Shown here piece after piece: positions 22,295 to 32,060 of a stretch of 64,000 nucleotides of DNA. The notes under the pieces were generated by a model, which saw nothing but the letters and a program-made list of their open reading frames with translations, did no database searches and was not told the origin of the DNA. The stretch is from Mytilus californianus (taxonomy: Eukaryota > Mollusca > Bivalvia > Mytilida > Mytilidae). Position 1 is the first letter of the stretch. Every line of letters begins with the position of its first letter. Where the stretch lies: the NCBI RefSeq assembly GCF_021869535.1, contig NW_026262701.1, positions 2,433,501 to 2,497,500 of the forward strand. Reading direction: 5' to 3'. Position numbers and translations under genes: made by a program.

Positions 22295-22495
22295 AACAGT
22301 CTAGCATAATGAAAAAAAAGAAGATCGAAAATAAATCGACAACACAATGGCCAACAAAAGAAAACAGACACACAATAGTACTCAAAACACAGCATAGAAA
22401 ACTAAAGACCAAGCAACACGTAACCCATCACAAACTTGGGGTGATTTCAAGTGCTCTGGAAGGGTAACCAGATCCTGCTCCGCATTGATTAAGAC
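22295..22495 (-). pseudogene. RT-2 3' UTR fragment
   Basis: Matches the complement of the RT-2 UTR: CAACACAATGGCCAACAAAA, ACACAGCATAGAAAACTAAA, GTGCTCTGGAAGGGTAA, CAGATCCTGCTCCGCA. No coding part. Confidence 0.6.
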
Positions 22496-22703
22496 TATTC
22501 GCTGAGCAAACACATCACTGTATACTCCCAATTTTTTTTTTAAGAAAATGTAAATCCTTAATTGACAATAAAAACAAATCAATGGGGGTTATACAAGTTC
22601 AAAAAAATTGTTTTTTTTTCTCTTAAAATATCTTTGCTGTAATGAAAAATCACTCGACCTTTGAATTAGTCCCTAAATAACCAGGGAAATCATCCAGTGG
22701 ATT
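22496..22703. other. No feature seen
   Basis: AT-rich spacer with a poly-T patch near 22611. Confidence 0.3.
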
Positions 22704-23125
22704 TATAGATATAGGAAGATGTTGTATGAGTGCCAATGAGACAACTCTCCATCCAAGTAACAATTTATAAAAGTAAACCATTATAGGTCAAGGTACGGCC
22801 TTCAACACGACGCCTTTGCTCACACCGAACAGCAAGCATATATAAAGGGCTCCAAAAATTACTAGTGTAAAACCATTCAAACGGGAAAACCAGCGGTCTA
22901 ATCTATATAAAAACGAGAAACGAGAAACACGTATGAACTACATAAACAAACGACAACTACTGTACATCAGATTCCTGACTTATGACAGGTGGAAACATTT
23001 GCAGCGGGTTTAAACGTTTTAATGGTACCAAACCTTCTCCCTTTTCTGAAACAATAGTATAACATCACAACATAGAAAGACATACTATAAAATATCAATT
23101 GGAAGGCTTAACTCAATCAAAAAAC
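22704..23125 (-). mobile_element. RptB interspersed repeat, copy 3 (complete)
   Basis: From ATAGGAAGATGTTGTATGAG to GGCTTAACTCAATCAAAAAA. Holds GGGAAAACCAGCGGTCTAAT, GCAGCGGGTTTAAACG and CCAAACCTTCTCCC. One of the two best copies here for building a family consensus. Confidence 0.8.
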
Positions 23126-23137
23126 GCTTAGAAGTAG

Positions 23138-23315
23138 TTACTGTGGATTCATTTATTTTCGTGGGTACCAATTTTCGTGGATTAAGGAAAACTTAAGTGA
23201 ATATTTAATTTCATGATTTTGCAGAAGTCTGCAAACAAGCCTACATAAAATTTAATTTCGTGGTTCACCAATTTGGTATTCAACGAATAATAATGAATCC
23301 CCAATAGTTAGTTTT
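23138..23315. mobile_element. Small TIR element (TACTGTGGATTCATT type)
   Basis: Left end TTACTGTGGATTCATTTATT, then TTCGTGGGTACCAATTTTCG. The right half carries TTCGTGGTTCACCAATTTGG and ends AATAATGAATCCCCAATAG, roughly complementary to the left end. I recall this as a common mollusc MITE. Confidence 0.6.
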
Positions 23316-23399
23316 TCAACTCATTGTATTCTCCCTACTTTAAATACAGGATTTTATGTTCAAATATATATAACACAATTATAAACTGTCCATAAACGT

Positions 23400-23770
23400 A
23401 TTTAAAAGAGGGACAAAAGATACCAGAGTGATAGTCAAACTCATAGATTGAAAATAAACTGACAACGCCATGGCTAAGAATAAAAAGACAAACAGACAAA
23501 TAACAGTACAGATGACACAACATAGAAAACTGAAGACTAAGCAACACGAACCCCACCAAAAACTGGGGGTGATCTCAGGTGCTCCGGAAGGGTAAGCAGA
23601 TCCTGCTCCACATGTGGCACCCGTCGTGTTGCTTATGTTATTACAAATCCGGTTAATAGTATAATTCGGTAGGTCACATTCGTGAAAAGGGAAGGGTTTT
23701 GTAGTTACGACATAAAGAACATATCCGATATCATCTCTGAAACGGTTATTCCATAACGGAATTATTCCAT
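23400..23770 (-). pseudogene. RT-2 3' end remnant
   Basis: Complement of the last RT-2 codons and UTR: GACAACGCCATGGCTAAGAA, CACGAACCCCACCAAAAACT, GCAGATCCTGCTCCACATG, ACACCCGTCGTGTTGC-like and ACGGTTATTCCATAACGG. It is cut off by the TTAA element at 23777. Confidence 0.7.
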
Positions 23771-23776
23771 ATTTAA

Positions 23777-24479
23777 GGTAGCACAATTTTTTAAGATTAC
23801 TTCTAATCTCCAACCTTTAAAATGCTGTTACTTTCTTAAGACTGCATATAAATTAATAAAAGATGTATATATAGATAGTTAAAGATTAATCTTTTAAGTA
23901 AATGCAATCATTATTTAATCAATTATTTTGCAATTAATGGCAAAATCTTGGTCAGTTCACTTGAATGAATTTAGTTCTATCATCTCTGTAACTATACACG
24001 AAATTTTAACGAAATCTTAATCATCACAGCAGGAGCTACAAAAGCGTTTCTCAAATTATCGCTATCATATTCCATTCTCTCATAAATCTGTAACTAGTGT
24101 AAACATCCTTACCACATAAAAGTAGATAATGTATGATTAAATGTAAAATTTGATCTATACATTCTATCCAAAATCTGAGACACCCTTTTGTAGATAATGG
24201 CGTTCGGAACAACATATAATAAAATCAACCCTTTCGGGGTATCCATGAAGAAGCTAATTTCAATTGAAAGTGGAAATTTCTTGTAAAATTTTGTAGACAC
24301 AGTTAACATTACAATTTATTACATAATTGTTGTATAATACTAACATTGCATTAAATTGAAAAAGTAATCTGTTAGCTATCAATAAATACCACTTTTATAA
24401 ATATTTAAGCATTATAAAGAAAGTTACAGCATTTTAAAACTGGGGGATTGGAGGTATAAAATCTTTGTATTGTGCTACC
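23777..24479. mobile_element. 703-bp MITE with TTAA target site
   Basis: GGTAGCACAAT at the left end and ATTGTGCTACC at the right, each flanked by TTAA (23773-23776 and 24480-24483). Subterminal AAAATGCTGTTACTTTCTTA is matched by AAGAAAGTTACAGCATTTT. A TTAA duplication is the hallmark of piggyBac-type elements; no transposase frame is present, so it is non-autonomous. Confidence 0.75.
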
Positions 24480-24483
24480 TTAA

Positions 24484-24829
24484 AAAATCTTCCACCTACA
24501 TTTATTTAATTTCAAGATACTTCATCGGTTTCTAAAATAAACACGACCACTATGAACGAATTGAAATCGGACAAACAATTGATTTCATTAAACAGAAATA
24601 TTGTGTTAATTTTTGCTGTTTCTTATATTCTGCGTCGTTGATAATCAAAGTATGTATTAAATAGCTATACTGATAAAAATTTCAATATAAATAAAAAACT
24701 TGCAAATAAAAGCCGACACCTGAAAATAATAAAAACCGTTGTAGTCCATTAGTACTTGAAGCAATATCTCGATTTTCATTTTGGACAAATGGGGGTTTCG
24801 GTTGTTAATCAATTTCTACGCAATTTATG
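24484..24829. other. No feature seen
   Basis: AT-rich spacer between the MITE and the 104-bp array. Confidence 0.3.
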
Positions 24830-25170
24830 AGGAACAATATGTGGCTTGCACATCAACACTTTGTCATGTTCTTGAGATGAATGAATGTTTTCTAATTATG
24901 ATAATACAATTATACAACTTGTTCCCTTCGTATTGGAACAATCTGTGGCTTGTACATCAACACTTAGTCATGTACTTGAGATGAATGAATGTCTTCTAAT
25001 TATGATAATACAATTATATAACTTGATCTCCTCGTATTGGAACAATCTGTGGCTTGCACATCAACACTTGGTCATCTACTTAGATAAATGATTGTTTCCT
25101 AATTATGTTAATACAATTATATAACACTCTGTGGCTTGCTCATCAACACTTAGTCATCTACTTGAGATGA
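24830..25170 (+). repeat. 104-bp satellite-like array, left part
   Basis: GTGGCTTGCACATCAACACT begins units at 24841, 24945 and 25049 (104 bp each) and a shorter one at 25131 lacking about 22 bp. Inner landmark TAATTATGATAATACAATTA. Short overlapping ORFs reading the same peptide are by-products. Confidence 0.85.
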
Positions 25171-25514
25171 ATAATTGTTTTTCCAACTATTTAAGACCTG
25201 TCACGGTATTTTGCTATCCAAAATTCATGTATTTAACTTTGATGTTAATTTTGTTATTGTGAAATGTCTTATCGTTTGTAGTTGTAATTCTTACTTTTTT
25301 CTGTTCTATTCGTGTGTGTGGGTAAAGATAATTTATCACCCAGTTCATTTTGGTCAACTAAACGTACACTATGTATTTGGTTTTCAGTTTGATTTAGAAG
25401 AAATACCTAAATAGCTAGATAATACAATTAATTATCTAATTACTAACACAATTTCATATGTGCTGTTTTTATGTGCTGATCTAGGTTGTTTTACGTGTTC
25501 GTTTTTATTCTGTA

Positions 25515-25805
25515 GTTAGTCACCACTTCGATGTTAACATGTATATCAATTATATGGTCATTTTTATAAATTTACTGTTTGCAAAAATATGAATTATTCT
25601 AAATACTAAGGATTTTCTTATCCCAGGCAGATAACCTTAGCCGTACGTGGCACAACTTTTTGGAATTTTGGGTCATCAATGCTCTTCATCTTTGTTTGGC
25701 TTTCATTTCTATTTTGACCTGAGCGTCACTGATGAGTCTTATGTAGACGAAACACGAGTCTGGCGTATTAAATTATAAGCCTGGCACCTTTAGTAACTAT
25801 TAGCT
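25515..25805 (+). mobile_element. Retrozyme-like monomer
   Basis: Single diverged unit of the ribozyme repeat described at 43706-44433: ATCAATTATATGGTCATTTT, CCTTAGCCGTACGTGGCACA, AATGCTCTTCATCTTTG, then the hammerhead motif and CCTGGCACCTTTAGTAACTA. It lies between the two halves of the 104-bp array. Confidence 0.7.
25723..25766 (+). ncRNA. Hammerhead ribozyme (type I), variant tetraloop
   Basis: Stem I GCGTCA/TGGCGT, core CTGATGA, stem II GTCT-TATGT-AGAC, GAAA, then a 2-bp stem III closed by the loop ACGA (GCGC elsewhere) and cleavage triplet GTC at 25758-25760. Predicted cut between 25760 and 25761. All conserved core residues present. Confidence 0.75.
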
Positions 25806-25919
25806 TGTCGTAATGTTCTTTTGTTTTGTTTATTTTTGTATTTCTCTGTCCTGTAAGTTCTTCCATTTATTTGTATTGTAGTCCTGTCATGTAATGTTGT
25901 CATTTTAGTGTTATATTTG

Positions 25920-26200
25920 ACATTGCCATTAAAGCGGGAGGTTTGGCTAGCCAAAAAAAAAGGTTCAAACCACCATTGTTTTTAAAAAAAAATTTTAAAT
26001 CTCCTGTACCAAGTCAGGAAAATCGCTATTGTTATTTTATAGTTTGTTCCTGTTTGTGTTGCATTTTAGTGTTTCTGTTGTGTCGTTGTTCCCCATTTAT
26101 ATTTGATGTGTTTCCCTCAGTTTTTGTTTGTAACCCGATTTATTTTTTTCTCAATCGATTAATGAATTTCGAACAGCGGTATATCCTGTTGCCTTTATTT
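25920..26200 (+). repeat. RptC-related fragment
   Basis: GGGAGGTTTGGCTAGCC, CAAACCACCATTG and CCTGTACCAAGTCAGGAAAA follow the internal order of RptC, then TGTTCCTGTTTGTG and CTCAATCGATTAATGAATTT. The 89-codon frame across it is not protein-like. Confidence 0.45.
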
Positions 26201-26211
26201 AAGCGTGTTTA

Positions 26212-26705
26212 GGAACAATCTATGGCTTGTACATCAACACTCGGTCATCTACTTTAGATAAATGATTGTTCCAAATTATGATAATACAATCTATGGCTTG
26301 CACATCTACTTAACGTTGAGTTTTCTAACAATGATAATACAATTATATAACTTTGGGTTCTAGTATTAGAATAATTTGTGGCTTGCATATCAACACTTGG
26401 TCATCTACTTGAGATAAATGATTGTTTTCTAATTATGATAATACAATTATATAACACTCTGTGGCTTGCTCATCAACACTTGGTCATCTACTAAAGGATG
26501 AGTTGTCTTATATTGATAATACATTTATATAACTTTGGGTCCTGGTATTGGAACAATCTATGGCTTGCACATCAACACTTGGTCATCTACTTAAGGTTGA
26601 GTTTTCTAACAAAGATAATACAATTATATAAATTGAGGTTCTGGTATTGGAATAATCTGTGGCTTGCTTATTAACACTAGGTTATCTACTTAAAAATAAG
26701 TTTTC
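26212..26705 (+). repeat. 104-bp satellite-like array, right part
   Basis: About five further units or part units of the array at 24830-25170 (TGGCTTGCACATCAACACTT, GATAATACAATTATATAACT). The 1-kb interval between holds the retrozyme monomer and an RptC-like fragment. Confidence 0.8.
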
Positions 26706-26757
26706 TAATTATGGACACTAGGATTATTTTATGCCACTATTAGGGAAATCTTAACAA

Positions 26758-26935
26758 AAAATAAAATCACAAAAATGCTGAACTCCGAGGAAAATTCAAA
26801 ATGGAAAGTCCCTAATCAAATGGCAAAATCAAATGATAAAACACATCAAAACGAATGGACAACTGTCATATTCCTGACTTGGTACAGGCATTTTCAAATG
26901 TAGAAAATGGCGCACAGACAGCAAGATTATATTGG
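26758..26935 (-). mobile_element. RptC element, left of locus C
   Basis: Begins AAAATCACAAAAATGCTGAA, then CTCCGAGGAAAATTC, GACTTGGTACAGGCATTTTC and GTAGAAAATGG. Its inverted partner lies at 27520-27745, so the two bracket the locus C promoter and first exon. Confidence 0.7.
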
Positions 26936-27106
26936 AATAGGACAGTAGTATAGTATGATCGTAGGGAGTGATATTGTTCTAATATCCGGAAAACCTTTAT
27001 CACGCTGGTATCAATCCTTGCAACATGACCTTTTTACATAATTCTCTGTCTGAATTATAAGAAATGTCTAACAGGAAGTAGACTTCGCGAACTATGAACT
27101 TTCAAC

Positions 27107-27113
27107 TATATAA
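27107..27113 (+). promoter_or_regulatory. TATA box, locus C
   Basis: TATATAA in CAACTATATAAGGTCTC, 49 bp before the ATG as in loci A and B. The upstream 200 bp (ATATCCGGAAAAC, CACGCTGGTATCAATCC, CTAACAGGAAGTAGA) also match. Confidence 0.75.
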
Positions 27114-27155
27114 GGTCTCATTTTAGATTATAGTTTCATCATTGATTTTTGAAGG

Positions 27156-27191
27156 ATGAATTGCAAGTTATTTGATACCTTTGTGCGCTAA
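27156..27191 (+). pseudogene. Broken signal-peptide first exon, locus C
   Basis: After the same TTTTTGAAGG context, the exon reads MNCKLF like locus A, then departs after codon 6 into DTFVR and a TAA at 27189-27191. The sequence from about 27175 matches locus A intron DNA at about 16606 (ACCTTTGT), so roughly 900 bp holding the rest of the exon, the donor and the first part of the intron has been deleted. The core promoter is intact, so RNA could still be made, but no signal peptide or splicing at the normal donor is possible. It is best read as a dead paralogue of loci A and B. No remainder of the gene was found downstream; the matching intron block continues to 29607. Confidence 0.8.
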
Positions 27192-27519
27192 ATTTTGTAA
27201 AGTTTGTATTTTCTAATTTACTTATTGCTGTTCACTTATGGAATTGATTTAAAACTACCATTAACTTTGATATTTTGTATATTCATCATTTATGTATGAC
27301 TGACATCAACACATCGACGAAACCTCTTGGCTACCAATGGACTACAATTAAGATGTATATTTTATATATATCAATGAACACATGATACACATCGCTACAA
27401 CGGAAATACAGAGCTTTTATCTTAATATATACATCATAGAAAATCGTACAGAATAGGGTGATAGCCGTGAGGTTTAGATGATAAGAGAGCTTTTTTTTCA
27501 CGCATCGTTGTCAATATAA

Positions 27520-27745
27520 TGGAATTTGATGCGACTGTCATACAAGTGAGAGGTTTAGCTAGCTATAAAATCAGGTTCAATCCACCATTTTCTACATAAG
27601 ATAATGCCTGTACCAAGTCAGGAATATGAAAGTTGTTATCCATTCGTTTGATGTGTTGTTTTTTTTTTTGGATTTTGCCATTTGATTGGGGACTTTCCTT
27701 TTTGAATTTTCCTCGGAGTTCAGTATTTTTGTGATTTTACTTTTA
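27520..27745 (+). mobile_element. RptC element, right of locus C
   Basis: TTGTCAATATAATGGAATTT, GAGAGGTTTAGCTAGCTATA, CCTGTACCAAGTCAGGAATA and the terminus GAGTTCAGTATTTTTGTGAT. Inverted relative to 26758-26935. Confidence 0.75.
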
Positions 27746-28341
27746 AGAGGCAAGTTAGAAAAAAATATTTTTAGTTTAGGTTCAAATCCCTATTTTCACT
27801 GTGTTGTCCTTTTCCTTTAATTTTTCCGTCTTTCTTATTTTGTATGTTATTGTAGATATTTTTGTAATAAAAGCGTGATACTTTGGGCATGCAACCATAT
27901 ATGGTTTGTTTAAACTATATCTTAAAATAAATATGACAGCTGCTTTAAAAACAGTATCTAATAGCTGCTGTACTTACTGGGCGCTCAATATGTACAGGAC
28001 TTTCAATACATTAATTCACAGTCTCACAGCTTCAATTGTGCAGTTTTAGATTCTTTTTTGAAATGACTGAAAGATGACTGATAACTACGATTTTGAAAAA
28101 TCATATAAATATTTGAGCAACCCCCATCCCTTTTCTAAAAACATGTGTTGTTTTTTTGTTTTTTTTTGCACTGTATGTAAAATGGTAACACATCATTTTT
28201 TGTTATCACATTGGTTTACACACTTTGTGGTTTTTGAAACTTCTGATTACGACTCTGTAGGTGATTTTCTTTAGAGGAAGAATCTTTGTATTTTCAAAAG
28301 AATGTAAAATCATCAATTTTACTTGGATTTAATAAACTGGT
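27746..28341. other. Locus C intron-like DNA, no exon found
   Basis: CATCAATTTTACTTGGATTT near 28310 matches the locus B intron at 51272 and marks continued paralogy. No protein-like frame. Confidence 0.4.
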
Positions 28342-29070
28342 TTAAAAACAAAACTTTCCGATGACTTCAGCTTCCCAATTGTGAACTTTCTATTTCTATG
28401 TAGCAACATTCCAGCAGTGCCTGCATATGGAGTATATATCTCCCAATTGATACGATATATCCGGGCTTGTCTGTTCTATGGTCGGGTTGTTGTCTCTTTG
28501 ACACATTCCCCATTTCCATTCTCAATTTTATTGTATTTCCTATCATGATTTCCTGGATATAGGGTTGCTGCTCACAAGGAAGCTATGAAAGCAAGAGTTC
28601 CAAAGGTGAAGTTCAAATAATCCCGTCGTAAATTTTCGGACGTCATCACGGGTTGATTGGTCGTTATGGAATATTTGTTTCACAGATGATACCAGATATG
28701 TTCCTTATGTCGTAACTACAATCCCGTTCCTTTGTCATGAATGTGACCTACTGAATTAGACTTATTACCGAGTTTGTTGTAACATGAGCAATACGACGGG
28801 TGCCATATATAGAGCAGTATCTGCTAACTTCCTGAGCCCCTAAAGTCACCCTAGTGTTTGGTTGGGTTCGTGTTGCTTATAAGTCTTTATTTTTCTATGT
28901 TGTGTTTTGTTTACTTTTGTTTGTCTGTTTGTCTTTTGTTTTTTAGCCATGGCGTTGTCAGTTTATTTGCGTATTTAGAGTATGAATGTCCCTCTAGTAT
29001 CTTTCGCCCCTCTAGTATCTTTCGCCCCTCTAGTATCTTTCGCCTCTCTTGTGTTCTAAACAACTGAATT
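28342..29070 (+). pseudogene. RT-2 remnant with a 64-bp retro-insert
   Basis: Follows RT-2 from ACTTCAGCTTCCCAATTGTG through GCATATGGAGTATATATCTC to the UTR (TAGCCATGGCGTTGTCAG) with many stops and shifts. At 28471-28534, 64 bp of the RT-1 3' end (GTCTCTTTGACACATTCCCC) is inserted with a TTGT repeat at both sides. The tail ends in a threefold CCTCTAGTATCTTTCGC repeat. It interrupts DNA shared by loci B and C, so it arrived after that duplication. Confidence 0.7.
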
Positions 29071-29079
29071 GAGTGAACA

Positions 29080-29607
29080 TTTTTTAGGCGTATTATCTAG
29101 GTGAATTTTATATTGTGCATATGAGAGATTAGAAGATAATTTGTATAAAAAAATGACTTATTAATCATGCTAATACAAACACAAATGAATTAATTTAGTT
29201 ATGAACATTAGATGGGGTTTTTTTTCTAAGACAGACGTGTTATGATATACTTTTATTTCTCTAAATAATTCATTTTAAACTTTGATGTATTACTGAATCG
29301 CTGAACATAATATCAGAGTTATTTAACTAACTTACAAAACTTTTAATTAAAAAAGACTTAAATTTTGGACACATTGACTCATCGTAGTTACTTAAAAATT
29401 ACCAGTATTTGCTCTCCGGGCTCGTGGTTTCAGTTTTACCAATCAACGCTTTCCATTGTATGACTAATAGAAAATCGCTTAATATTTAAAAAAAATTTAT
29501 GAATAGGCATCATCAAAATGAAAAATTATTTGCAGCACCAAAAATGAGTTATTTTGTAATTGTTTGTCTTTAATTAAAAGGCTGTTCACTTTAAATGAAA
29601 GACTGCA
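29080..29607 (+). other. Intron block shared with locus B
   Basis: Matches 51340-51745: GTGAATTTTATATTGTGCA, CTTTGATGTATTACTGAATCG, CATCATCAAAATGAAAAATT, TTTGCAG and TGTCTTTAATTAAAAGG. A conserved TTATTTGCAG (to 29535 and 51679) looks like an acceptor but opens no convincing exon. Confidence 0.55.
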
Positions 29608-29863
29608 TATAGAACAAAAAAGCATCAAAACGACCTAATTCATGAAACACAATTAACGCAAAACAAATATGACAGACATGAACCAATGACAGCCACTAAA
29701 CATCAGGCTCCAGACTTTGGACAATGACAAAACGAATGTGGCGGAGTTAATCTTTTTTGTGAACGCTCATCCCTCCACCTAACCTGGAACACTGGTATCA
29801 CAGCACAACATAAGAACAAACTATAAGAATCAGTTGAAAAAGGATTAATTCATCCGATCGATA
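29608..29863 (-). mobile_element. RptA interspersed repeat, copy 3 (5' two-thirds)
   Basis: AACGACCTAATTCATG, CATCAGGCTCCAGACTTTGG, GTGGCGGAGTTAATC and TTGAAAAAGGATTAATTCAT. The 3' end is missing. Confidence 0.6.
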
Positions 29864-29965
29864 GCAAAACTATTATTATGATTTTGATTTACTGATATGT
29901 TTGGTTATAAATATGTGCTCAATATCTTTACAATGACTTCATTGCAGAAATTCATTTGTCGCTTT

Positions 29966-29966
<1 letters not shown>

Positions 29967-29999
<33 letters not shown>
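29967..29999. repeat. Poly-T tract, 33 bases
   Basis: Uninterrupted T run; could be the reversed tail of a retroelement, but no element body is recognisable beside it. Confidence 0.8.
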
Positions 30000-30000
<1 letters not shown>

Positions 30001-30270
30001 TTTCAAATTATTAAATTATCTCTTAGATATTGTGTATTATTCTATACTGGAAGTTATTGTTTGAGAACGAAGTTTTGAGCTTTTAGTGAGAAAAAGTATG
30101 CACGGTTTTCCGATCAATTTTGTTTTTGTCTGTCTGATGGACTACAATTCGTCAGAATTATTTTCAGTACTTTTGTTTCAAATAAAACATTATACATATC
30201 TTTCAAGCTTTTGTTTGAAAAAAAAGGTTTTTTTATTTGGAATAACTGGTTCTGTTTTACAAAGATTATT

Positions 30271-30425
30271 TAAGGAATGACTGTAATATTTTTTCTTTCT
30301 ATGAAGAAATAACATCAAAAATGTGGTGCACACTGAATAACCAGCGTAGCGGGTTATTTTAAAGTGTGCACCACATTTTTCATGTTATTTCGAATAGACG
30401 GAAAAAATATTACAGTCATTTCTTA
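30271..30425. mobile_element. Foldback element, about 70-bp arms
   Basis: TAAGGAATGACTGTAATATT at the left and AATATTACAGTCATTTCTTA at the right. Inner AAATGTGGTGCACACT pairs with AGTGTGCACCACATTT. Short centre AACCAGCGTAGCGGGTT. MITE-like. Confidence 0.8.
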
Positions 30426-30875
30426 TAATTTAATTCTAAATTCCGTTTTAAACCGGAGTAAACAGTGAAAAAACGTTGAAAACGTCACGGTCACATGACA
30501 AAATTATGTCTATGAGCTGATAAACAAAACAACGTCAGCCAATCAGAAGACGCGTTACTTCCAAAATTAAATTATTCATGGCTATAATGTTATTGAGAGG
30601 TTTGTTATATGACTTTATGATGTTAACTTTAACCCTTTGATATTTTTGTCAATATCTAGCATTGTCAGCCCTCCTAGTTTATGTTTAAGACATAATATTT
30701 CTCTATTTATTTTGTCAGATCTTTTTTTTAATAAATAAATAGATTACATCAATTTAATGTTTACAAGTATTTCTGCATGGTGCTTGTTAAATTAAACAGA
30801 TGCTTAAATTACCAAATAATCAGTGCTTTGTTGATTTTTATTTGTTTTTTATTCAACTGATGTAATTAAAATTGA
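30426..30875. other. No gene seen
   Basis: AT-rich; nothing protein-like. Confidence 0.3.
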
Positions 30876-30931
30876 GAATGGAAATGGGGACTGTGTCAAA
30901 GAGACAACAACCCGACCATAGACCACCAGAT
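30876..30931 (-). mobile_element. RT-1 3'-end fragment
   Basis: ATTGAGAATGGAAATGGGGA, then TGTGTCAAAGAGACAACAAC and CCGACCATAG: the reversed end of the RT-1 UTR, only about 56 bp. Confidence 0.7.
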
Positions 30932-31079
30932 GTGTCCCCCTATTGGTTTTTGTTGAATTGGCACTTTAAAAAGAAATGTGCGGAATGTATCTTTGTTTCA
31001 AATTAAGAAATACTTGGCACTTAGTTTCCTCACTGAACTAGTTCACATTTTTTCTTTTGGGGGGGGGGGAGCTTTAGCT

Positions 31080-31195
31080 TGCTTCTAAGTGCAGGATTTT
31101 CTCACTGTGTTGAAGACCAATGAGTGGACTTTGACTGTTTTGTTTTCTTTAGTCGGGTTGTTGTCTCTTTGACACATTCCCCATTTCCACTGTAA
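31080..31195 (+). mobile_element. RT-1 3'-end fragment, opposite strand
   Basis: GTGCAGGATTTTCTCACTG, GTTGAAGACCAATGAG and GACACATTCCCCATTTCCA. Inverted relative to the fragment at 30876-30931. A run of nine G (31062-31070) precedes it. Confidence 0.65.
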
Positions 31196-31934
31196 ATTGT
31201 ATTATCATTTCATTGCATATAAGATAATAACCACCACATTAACCAATCAAATTTGCATCCCTTTTCTTTTCCTGTTTATAAGCTAAAGTAACCATGTAGT
31301 CTCAAGTTTCCAAAAAATTATTCAGAAACACCAAATTAGAAAATGGTGCTTTGAAACACCTTAGATATATCTAAATGACTCAGATTCTTTATACTGCAAT
31401 GAAATGAAGAATCTATTCCCTAGAACTGTCAAATTCAAGGGAATATTTTTTACGAACCTTTTCCATATGAAAACGTATGTGATGAACTATAATAGTGTGG
31501 GAATACACCTAAGATGGCAACTATTAGAGATAAAAGTACAAGAAATACAATTTTGGATGTAAATGCAATTTGTAGCTGTAGTTTGACAGTACTATTTAGA
31601 CCATTATATTCTGTTGTTACCATGTTGAAATAAAGGTTTTCTTGTCTTCACTCTAGGACAAGGAATGAAACTTGTAAGCAAATATCTCTAAATTGGATAG
31701 TGAAAGGAATTATTTAATCGTAGGATAAATTGATAGAAGCCTTGAACTTGTTTAATTTGTCATGCATTTTTATGCCTTTGTAGCTTTTTCTACGACTTAG
31801 TATTAGACCTTAACATAAAGAACTTTTCATCACCTCATCTAATCACAAACTGATAAAATGATTTAGTCCAACTTTGCTAAGAAAATCAATGATTTTGTGT
31901 TTTGTCAAAAGATTAATATGGCCAATACAATTTG
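31196..31934. other. No gene seen
   Basis: AT-rich spacer without recognised repeats. Confidence 0.3.
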
Positions 31935-32060
31935 TGTACTATTGTTTGTCTGTTTGTCTTTTTTTAGAGCCATGGCGTTGTCAGTTTATTTTCGATGTAT
32001 TGAGTTTGAATATCCCTCTGGTATCATTCGCTCCTCTTTCAGACCGTGACGGGACAGTGT
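31935..32060 (+). pseudogene. RT-2 3' UTR fragment
   Basis: TGTTTGTCTGTTTGTC, GCCATGGCGTTGTCAGTTTA, TTCGATGTATTGAGTTTGA and CCCTCTGGTATCATTCG match the RT-2 UTR end. Confidence 0.65.

Noticed and set aside
29526-29560. Exon 2 of loci B and C after a conserved TTATTTGCAG (also at 51670-51679)
   Set aside because: The acceptor-like site is conserved, but the reading frames beyond it differ and stop soon (12-20 codons) with no shared protein pattern; conserved duplicated intron DNA is enough to explain it.
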